Shown in pieces: positions 57,910 to 64,000 of a stretch of DNA of 64,000 nt (within the stretch, counting starts at the first letter, position 1; every line of letters starts with the position of its first letter). A model generated the notes under the pieces. It did no database searches. It was not told where the DNA came from and saw only the letters and a program-made list of their open reading frames with translations. Origin of the DNA: Eukaryota sp. TZLM1-RC (Eukaryota > Metamonada: BaSk clade). A program made the translations under genes and the position numbers. The stretch is taken from assembly GCA_040285825.1 (NCBI GenBank), contig JAUPSS010000006.1, positions 248,001-312,000 on the forward strand, read 5' to 3'.

Positions 57910-58710
57910 TTAGTTCTTAAGATGAGGGTGTTGAATGTCGTCCCACTTGACTTCGCCTGGAGCATGGCGAGTGTTGATACCTGGATCTCTTTTAAACTGT
58001 TTTTCTGTAGCGTGTTCAGTAGCATGTGTTGATGTAGATACAAGAGATATCTTACCATCTTTACCTTTAGATATATACTGTGGCTCAGTAAATTGATGAA
58101 CCATATGGTCTCTTCTACGTTGATTAAGTTCTGCACGACTTCGCATATAATTGCGATGTCTACGATAAGATCTATAAATAGACATTGGAAGATTAAGGGC
58201 CGTGTAAGGCATATTCCTTCTTCTATAATAAAATTTGGGTCTATAAGATCTTTGTTGATAAGGAAAACTACGGAAACTATAATTGTTTCCAAGAGGTTGA
58301 TGAAGAGATGATATATGTAAAGGCATATGATTATTTCTGGAAGGTATAGCCCATTGGGGTCTATTTTTCTCCCAATAATGATTTGTGATTCTATCACCAA
58401 TAGCACCAATAACTTTTTGGTGCGTAAAAGGATGTGATAATGTAGAATAAAGGACTTGACCATAAGGAGATTGGGTTGTAGACATCCATTTATATGATTT
58501 GGATGCTAAACCATAACCTTCAGGAGCTAGGGAACCTAGAGCTGCCATTCCTGCACTCTTTGGATAATCGCGCCAATTATGGTTTGATTTTCCAAAAGTA
58601 TTTTTGAAAAATTGATAACCAGTGCCGATAACTGCACCAGTTAAAGCCCTGGTGAAGGGATTTGCAACAACGGGATAAAGTGTGTTAGGTTGTAATTGGG
58701 GTATGTTCAT
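57910..58710 (-). CDS. viral ORF, 266 aa
   Basis: This is the first minus-strand gene after the origin. Residues 17-70 are Gly/Ala-rich with amphipathic character (ALTGAVIGTGYQFF; SAGMAALGSLAPEG), reminiscent of minor capsid or membrane-active proteins. Residues 156-201 are arginine-rich (RRHRNYMRSRAELNQRRR). The C-terminus is charged. It ends TAA followed by CTAG, and the same frame continues into the 137-aa ORF. No family was recognised. The start at 58710 lies 56 bp from the origin hairpin, the position of the virion-strand gene in circovirids. Confidence 0.65.
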   Translation of the reverse strand: MNIPQLQPNTLYPVVANPFTRALTGAVIGTGYQFFKNTFGKSNHNWRDYPKSAGMAALGSLAPEGYGLASKSYKWMSTTQSPYGQVLYSTLSHPFTHQKVIGAIGDRITNHYWEKNRPQWAIPSRNNHMPLHISSLHQPLGNNYSFRSFPYQQRSYRPKFYYRRRNMPYTALNLPMSIYRSYRRHRNYMRSRAELNQRRRDHMVHQFTEPQYISKGKDGKISLVSTSTHATEHATEKQFKRDPGINTRHAPGEVKWDDIQHPHLKN

Positions 58711-58745
58711 GAAGGGAAATAAAATGAAATTAAAAATTGCATTTG

Positions 58746-58756
58746 GTGATGACGTG
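58746..58756 (+). promoter_or_regulatory. GTGATGACGTG motif, copy 2 (possible Rep-binding site)
   Basis: It sits 10 bp from the origin stem. A related GTCATCA lies on the far side of the hairpin near 58819. This placement fits iterons bound by CRESS Rep. Unproven. Confidence 0.45.
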
Positions 58757-58765
58757 GCAACACTT

Positions 58766-58798
58766 GAAAAGCGTGGGTAATACTAATTCACGCTTTTC
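58766..58798 (-). promoter_or_regulatory. rolling-circle origin stem-loop with TAGTATTAC
   Basis: GAAAAGCGTG (58766-58775) and CACGCTTTTC (58789-58798) form a perfect 10-bp stem around a 13-nt loop. On the minus strand the loop reads AATTAGTATTACC, containing the circovirid nonanucleotide TAGTATTAC (plus-strand 58777-58785), which Rep nicks between T7 and A8 in known family members. It lies between the diverging 266-aa ORF and rep. The nonanucleotide is on the strand encoding capsid, not rep, as in cycloviruses. Confidence 0.92.
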
Positions 58799-58843
58799 TA
58801 TCATTCTCACTGTGTGTGTCATCATCATCTTGATTCACTATAG

Positions 58844-59185
58844 ATGGTAAACCGAAACCCTGTCAAGAGCTGGTTCTTCACTTTGAACAATCCAAGCGAA
58901 GAGGAAACGAATGCTTTGGTCGATGACTTGAAAGGATTGGCAAGATGCGCAACTGTTGGAAAGGAAGTAGGAGAATCCGGAACACCTCATCTACAAGGAT
59001 GCTTTGTGCTGAGAGATGCCATGAAACTAAAAGATTTGAAGAACAAGCTTAATGAAAGAGCCCATTGGGAACCTATGAAGAACGTAAAGAAAAGCCGTGA
59101 ATATTGTAAAAAGGAAGGTAATGTAATCTTAGACTTTGGATATCCTGAAGCTAATATTGACATCAATAAATTAAAACTGTTGTAA
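58844..59185 (+). CDS. CRESS Rep, HUH endonuclease domain only (113 aa)
   Basis: Motif I WFFTLNN (10-16), motif II PHLQG (48-52) and motif III YCKK (87-90, catalytic Tyr87) are all intact, with spacing normal for circovirid Reps. These enzymes nick and rejoin the origin to start rolling-circle replication in the nucleus. The protein ends at KLKLL about 25 residues after motif III, where other Reps enter a linker and a superfamily-3 helicase, and none follows. A GTAAGC donor-like sequence spans the stop and a 28-nt GT-AG interval is possible, but splicing it leads to another stop at once. So it is truncated, or works with a helicase supplied in trans. Confidence 0.85.
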   Translation: MVNRNPVKSWFFTLNNPSEEETNALVDDLKGLARCATVGKEVGESGTPHLQGCFVLRDAMKLKDLKNKLNERAHWEPMKNVKKSREYCKKEGNVILDFGYPEANIDINKLKLL

Positions 59186-59285
59186 GCAAAACATAGAATT
59201 TGTTTGTAGAAATTAACAAAGATTTATGAAAGAGTTGTATGACTTTTTGAAAAATGTGAGATTTTAAAATAAAATTTCAAATTCT
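59176..59285 (+). repeat. rep 3' tail shared with 48271-48375
   Basis: Both contain GATTTATGAAAGAGTTGTATG followed by ACTTT..GAAAAATGTG, with weaker similarity upstream from TTGTTGTAA. The similarity starts at the end of the Rep ORF, so the junction that truncated Rep may lie here. Confidence 0.6.
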
Positions 59286-59290
59286 CTATC

Positions 59291-60249
59291 AAATATTACA
59301 AACTCTTATATACCATTTCATACTTGCAAAAGCTTATACAATACACACATAATTAAAAGGTTTTACAGTTCCATAGTTTATTTTGAAGTTATGCAAAATG
59401 ATATTCTTCCATAAATACCCAGTAAAATTCTTACCACTTGAACGACATAAATTATTATAACAAATCTGAACAAAGTTTTGTTCAGAGTAGTTTCACTAAC
59501 ACAAATGGTGCGAGGCAGTACATTCAAACAAACGATGTGAGACGTTAGTGTGGATGAATGAAAAGTTAGTCTTCAGTGGGATCAGCCGACCTAAATCTGA
59601 CTCACGTTGACCATTGAAATGTTATTGGACCATTTATTGCACTAATTGTGTACATTCTAAGTTTGGTAGTACATGAAATCTTAAATATTCCTTAATCCAT
59701 CTCTAACTGATCGGCATTGAATCTTCCTCATGTCTCATCACCCCGTTTAAAAACTTATTGACAAGGTGACTTCTGATCCAAACACGAAACATGTTAAGTC
59801 GTTATTCACAAGTTGACTTGGCTTGATATGATTTGACTTGAGTCATTAGATAATGTTAGTTGAAAGTTCCATTTATTGAAATGAAAAACACACTATTTCC
59901 ATCTCCAATCCCTTTTGTTTTATTGTACCGAGCCCCCTGGAGTCGGGCATGCTTAGGCCTTCCCCTTTTATTCCGAGAATGCATGACGCTTTCTTCTTCC
60001 GGCGTCAGCACCTCATATATGCTCATCGTTCTTGCTTTTGATGTCTGTCACACCCTTGATGTTGTTGTTCTTGCTTACGATCGTTTATTTCTTAGTTCTT
60101 TCTTTAGTTTTTCTTGTTCTCAATTGTTGTTTAGAGCAGTCCTCACCAAGCCACACACTCAGTATCTCAGTAGATCGACGTCATTTGTCATTCTCAACTC
60201 CATCATCTTTTCGTTCAATCTTTAGCAACATTTGTGCTTTATCATTTCC
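59291..60249. other. intergenic, no supported gene
   Basis: The ORF 59860-60225 is hydrophobic and serine-rich without motifs and is probably chance. Nothing else is recognised. Confidence 0.45.
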
Positions 60250-60255
60250 TGAGTT

Positions 60256-60332
60256 TTTTCCTTCATTGGGACTCGAACTCGTGACTCTTTTGATTTTTTT
60301 TGGAGTTGGTGAGATTCGAACCCAGGACCTCA
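60256..60332 (-). repeat. two tRNA-like 3' ends in tandem
   Basis: On the minus strand GGGTTCGAATCTCACCAACTCC plus eight A (60332-60298) is followed by GAGTTCGAGTCCCAATGAAGG plus A-run (60285-60256). They have different acceptor-stem sequences, so they derive from different tRNAs or have drifted. Confidence 0.5.
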
Positions 60333-60907
60333 GTCTTGTCCAATTTTGATGAACCTGGAATTTGACCAATGTCCAATGTCTAAACTTTAGGTCCAGTTGA
60401 TTTTAATAGTAATGTTATTGATGGATGCTATTTACCTCTTATTACCCTTGTTAAATCCATTGTTGAGTTTGATCATTTAGTTGTTGTTGGTTGTTCAACT
60501 TAATCTTTTGCTACTGATTAATCCATTGAATTAAACTATGTGGGTTTGCTACTCATGACCATTTTACATTAATCAAAATTAATTGGATTATGATTAATGA
60601 TGTGTTTCTGAATCTTGTTATGGTTTATTTATCAATGTAGATGACTCAATTGTGGATTTCACCAATATTAAAACTTTAGGTCTAGTTGATGCTGAAGGTA
60701 AAGTTATTAGTGGATGCACTAATAATTTTCCTCTCATTACCCTTGTTAAATCTAATGTTGATCCTGTACTTGTTGTTTGTTGTTTGTTGTCAATCTCAAT
60801 CTATTGATGCTACTTATTCTACTACTGATTTCGAAACTGTTGTTGTTGGTGGTTCAACTTGGATGATTACCTTGAATTAACCAAAACTACTTTGAATTTT
60901 TTAAATT

Positions 60908-61100
60908 TAGAGTCTCTATCAAACATTGAGAGTAATTCTCTTTGTTCAGAATCTCTAATAATAAATACATAAACGACTGATTAATCATCAATGATTCAGT
61001 TTTTAACTGTTTGAAGTTGATAACGGTCAAGAAAGATCTGATTACGTGTGTCTGTATAGTCTACATGTTTTTGGATTTTTGTAGGTTTAATACTTAAAAA
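60908..61100 (+). repeat. LTR-like dispersed repeat, copy 7 of 7
   Basis: The recurrent protein-like segment (LGLVDAEGKVISG) lies just upstream at 60670-60860. On the other strand the repeat directly follows the protease ORF. Confidence 0.6.
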
Positions 61101-61640
61101 GACTCTTTTTAGGTCACGATTTATACATGAAACGGTAGCTCCAGTGTCTACCATTTCATTCAGCACGGTTTTTGAGTCTACATGAATTTTCAGATGAAGC
61201 AGCTTCTTATCAATAGGCTTGTTGAGTTCCTTAGTGGTCAGAGAGATGAAAGGTTCAGGATTCTTGGTTGAGGCAGGTCCAGTGATCTTCTCAGAGTTAG
61301 CGTCAGGAGAGTTCTTAAGGGAGGAATCTAAAGGCTCACAGGTTACTCCACCGTGGTGCCGAGCACAGTATGCGTCGATCATCCCTAGTTCGGTGTTGAG
61401 GTCGGAATCCCATCGGTTGTCAAAATTGTGAAATTACAATCATAATCACACGCCATGACAGGATAATTAGACGCCTCAAATATCCCACACAATAATTAAT
61501 AATTTCAGGCTGTTTCGAAGGTTGTACAACTCTGAGTCATCCTCAACATGATGATCACTCTCTTTATGGGGAAGGTCACTTTCTTTCTGACTTCTCTCAG
61601 CGGGAAGTTCACTCTCCTTTGGAGGACTCTCCTTATAATT
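61000..61640 (-). pseudogene. retropepsin-like gag-protease fragment
   Basis: ORF 61382-60996 contains LNEMVDTGATVSCINRDL, the aspartic protease active site D-T-G-A. A charged KES-rich tract (61640-61530) lies upstream, separated by stops. The ORF runs into the LTR-like repeat. The protease would cleave Gag-Pol. Only the N-terminal lobe remains. Confidence 0.6.
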
Positions 61641-62460
61641 GAAACTAATTGTAATGGTGGTTGTTGATCAACTATTGGATGTCTTGAAGAAACTGATTTG
61701 ACCAGTATTGTTGGTTATTTTCTAAATTTAGCAACATTTTTCAATGGATATTTAATCAACCATTGATAATGCTGAGAATGCAGCTCCATTATCAATTTCG
61801 CCCTTTACTTCCACGTTGTTTATTGAACATTTCAACCAAAGTTCCCCGTTAGAACTTGTTTAGTCGCCTGTCACCCTGGATAGTCTAGCACTGTGGATAG
61901 AACCGACAGGATTGGACGACTCTCTAAATCTTTTTAACGGATTGAGGTGTCTATAATTTGTATCAATTTTGCTCATTGTATAAATGGTGTTGATTGAATT
62001 GTGTGTAAGATTATTATAAAAAGATGTGTATTCATCTGATTTATTTGTACTACGTTTTCTATCACGTTTATCGCCCCCCCCCCCCCGACGCTTTTTTGAA
62101 CCAGGTCTTCCCAGCATTTTACAACATTTTTCTTCAGGATGTTTGTTGGTTTTGCATGAGCTACACCATTGCTATGAGGATTTGGGTCGACTACGTCTAG
62201 AATTCTCTCTAGAGCTTTCAAAAGGACCGTTTTACTGGCTTCATCCTTATTGCGCGGGGGCGTGTTTGCCAAAAGCTGTTTTGATTAAATTGAGGATTCA
62301 AGGCTATTGACCTTGTTTACAAATACATTTTCCAAATCGAAAACATCATCACCAGTTTCTTATTACTCGTATTAAACTTATCAATCCAAATATATATAAA
62401 AATGTCCATCAATTGGCTGTTAGTTTTATCGTTAATGGACGTGCGGAGTTTCATTAATTG
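61641..62460 (-). pseudogene. retroelement gag-protease fragment, inverted copy of 49690-50505
   Basis: The same order (capsid-like segment, zinc knuckle region, K/R tail, DNG protease-like site) is read on the minus strand. A 13-C run (62074-62086) interrupts the basic tail and is absent from the 50-kb copy. This is an inverted segmental duplicate, together with the adjoining Rep helicase exon. Confidence 0.65.
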
Positions 62461-62880
62461 ACAAGTTTGAGAGAAAAATAGTGGGTAACTTTTGGTATTT
62501 TTAAACGTTGTGATACCGAGCATTAACATTAATTGATCTGTGATTAGTAAGAAAATTCAAACCCTTCATCTAGCCAAGCTAGCCAATGAGCAATACCGTT
62601 GGTTTCGACTCTGTTGGGTTCATCTGCAACACAAACATCAGATTTTTAGTTGCAAAAATTCGCAAATTTACCGGTATCGGGAGTTAAGTAAACTTGGAGA
62701 CCAGCCTAAACTTAATAAAAAATAATTACAAACTTTTTGCAAAAGACGCACAACAGTGGTTTTCCCAATGGAGGAGAGACCAGAGATATATAGACGTTTC
62801 TCTCTGAAAGCACTTTTAACTCCAATAAGAAATTCATCATTTAGTTTGTTATTACCCTACAAATTATCCAAGATTTCAGA
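62460..62880 (-). pseudogene. CRESS-type Rep superfamily-3 helicase, locus 2
   Basis: Read from 62880 down, the Walker A motif GLSSIGKTT is complete, then come a 28-nt intron (62733-62706), an acidic loop, a TAA, DVCVADEP, a 25-nt intron (62562-62538), NARYHNV, a second TAA, and motif C PTIFLSNLS. Protein similarity to locus 1 is high and the intron positions are the same, so the introns predate the duplication. It is joined downstream to gag. Confidence 0.75.
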
Positions 62881-63309
62881 ATAAAGTTAACAAATAGATT
62901 AAGGATGAATAGATATTTGATAAATAGAATCAAAAATATTAAAATTGTTTAAGATTAGTGATGAGATATAAAAATAAATAAATATAAACGTATTACAAAG
63001 TTATTAAAATTAATTCATATAATTATTTCAATTTTAAAAATTCTAATAAATATATTGCTGACAAAATTGAAGATTAACGTCGACGGTTATAATGGTGTTG
63101 TTAATAACCTGTTTCTCACAGATTGGATGCAATAACCTTTTTGTGAATTTTGGCAACTCTGTGGGATAAAATAATCTGCAACAACAATAATTTGTTTTCT
63201 TTAAATTGGGCTTCACAATAAAATAAAATAAATTCAAGTGTCTGTCAGTAACTAACCATAGGTCGTCTCTTTGATCTGATGCATTGTCTATACAATATAT
63301 ACAATCTCT

Positions 63310-63537
63310 ATCTCTGTGCAGAACTACCTTAGCTTTCTCAGTGGCGAGTGGTATGTTGGAAATCCACATAGTGCCGTGCCTCCTCTGGATTTTTATGGTC
63401 CACAACCTGGTGTATGCCATTCCTTCAACAGTTCCGTCTTTCTACATTACCCCCAACCATCACATACTTCTAGCTTGGTCTCTTTTCTCTCTGTATATCC
63501 ACACTCCAGCCCTTCAGCAAGTAATAATGATAAATAA
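63310..63537 (+). pseudogene. SET-like gene family fragment
   Basis: LSGEWYVGN, CHSFNSSV and LSVYPHSSPSASNND match LDGRWVVGN and the VYPPMSPPPLNNN region of the 5707-6708 protein, and AICYSFSSSV/YLPVYPHLTPPARNND at 48.2 kb. It stops before any SET catalytic block. The minus-strand ORF 63043-63420 is mostly its antisense. Confidence 0.5.
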
Positions 63538-63540
63538 TAA

Positions 63541-64000
63541 GTTCATCTTTTCAACAACGTTTCTCTAATGTCATCCTCTGACGAACATCTTGATAAACAA
63601 TCTATCACCAATCATATTCAGTATCATAAAAAAACAGTAATGATTTAGTTTATGACCAAAACAAACATTAAGCCAAAAGGAAAATAACCAATGCAAATAT
63701 GCTGATCCCCATATTTCTACACAGTGACTATCTAGGATAAACCTTGACAGAGCACACTGGTAGATGAAAAGTATCGGTACAGTTGTAACAAAAAGGCACT
63801 ATTTGAACGAACTTATATGCGCTCACAACGAAATTGAGAAAGGTTTTCAATATCGACATATATTTCAGCAAAAGGAGAAACTTCAGGTGAAGTTTTGACG
63901 GACTGTGGTGAATCAGTCCTTGGTATATTGGATGATGGATCTTCTATAGTTTTGATAAACTCCTTCTTTAAATACTTGTGGAATCTATCCCTGATTGATT
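63541..64000. other. intergenic to window end
   Basis: AT-rich. No supported gene. Confidence 0.4.

Larger units (their letters stand above)
55384..59290. mobile_element. integrated CRESS-DNA virus-like unit
   Basis: About 3.8 kb is bounded by the capsid gene's AATAAA (minus strand, 55389-55384) and an AATAAA after rep (about 59266-59271). It holds cap (-), a 344-aa ORF (+), 137/266-aa ORFs (-), a circovirid-type origin and a HUH-only rep (+), in compact ambisense order with gaps of 5-90 bp except for the origin region. No target-site duplication was recognised. The Rep helicase half is missing from both ends of the unit. Larger gene content than two-gene circovirids suggests an unclassified lineage. 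Confidence 0.85.

Noticed and set aside
59860-60349. Hydrophobic plus-strand ORFs near 60 kb
   Set aside because: No motif, serine/leucine/phenylalanine-rich composition of AT-rich non-coding DNA, and overlap with tRNA-like sequence.
1-64000. CRISPR arrays, rRNA genes, complete tRNA genes
   Set aside because: No regularly spaced short repeats, no rRNA-like sequence, and the tRNA-like elements lack a 5' half.

Overview
This window is AT-rich eukaryotic nuclear DNA, crowded with decayed mobile elements and broken gene copies. No bacterial operon, CRISPR array or rRNA is visible. Very small spliceosomal introns (25-28 nt) are the best host marker. They are clearest in the Myb-like gene at 39889-40562 and recur in captured viral Rep helicase copies. 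Introns this small are known from dicyemid mesozoans and several protist lineages, but the host cannot be named from this sequence. Stop codons appear standard.

The main find is 55.4-59.3 kb: an integrated circular Rep-encoding ssDNA (CRESS-DNA) virus-like unit. It has an arginine-rich circovirid-type capsid ORF (55413-56330, -), a 344-aa ORF of unknown fold (56369-57403, +), a 266-aa ORF and a 137-aa ORF in one frame separated by a single TAA (57409-58710, -), a perfect 10-bp stem-loop whose minus strand carries the circovirid nonanucleotide TAGTATTAC (58766-58798), and a Rep gene (58844-59185, +). The Rep keeps all three HUH endonuclease motifs but stops before any helicase domain. The non-Rep ORFs are long, and apart from that one TAA they are uninterrupted, which is striking beside the decayed surroundings.

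Separate Rep helicase pieces lie at 4.7-5.6 kb (-), 49.6 kb (+) and 62.3-62.9 kb (-). The first and third are interrupted by tiny GT-AG introns and carry stop codons. A further fragment at 3.35 kb resembles Rep motif II. Each helicase copy lies within about 1.5 kb of a member of a SET-domain-like gene family (5707-6708; 47.9-48.9 kb; 63.3-63.5 kb). A fourth SET-like gene sits at 34747-35394.

Layout: 0-2.6 kb is one copy of a 2.6-kb direct repeat, with its partner at 13.05-15.6 kb. 2.6-7.7 kb holds Rep/SET material and inverted copies of the Myb gene's first exons. 8.2-10 kb is a hAT transposase with one stop. 10.1-13.0 kb and 23.6-26.6 kb are the arms of a ~2.9-kb inverted repeat. 15-18.2 kb holds a family-P pseudogene and a Ty3/gypsy-like pol. 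26.5-29.1 kb has a hAT scrap and tandem P-Q modules. 29.4-31.2 kb is gag-like plus an LTR-like repeat. 33.4-37.6 kb has an intact P ORF, a SET-like gene, an MCM helicase scrap, an LRR-like ORF and a retroelement RNase H scrap. 39.9-40.6 kb is the spliced Myb-like gene. 41-46 kb has gag and repeats. 46-52 kb has unknown ORFs, SET pieces, Rep/gag and a JAMM-protease pseudogene. 54-55 kb is gag-like, 55.4-59.3 kb the virus-like unit, and 60-64 kb retroelement, Rep helicase and SET fragments.

The region reads as an insertion-prone graveyard in which viral replication and host chromatin/replication gene fragments have been copied repeatedly. The capsid-bearing unit is the part most likely to be recent or still functional.
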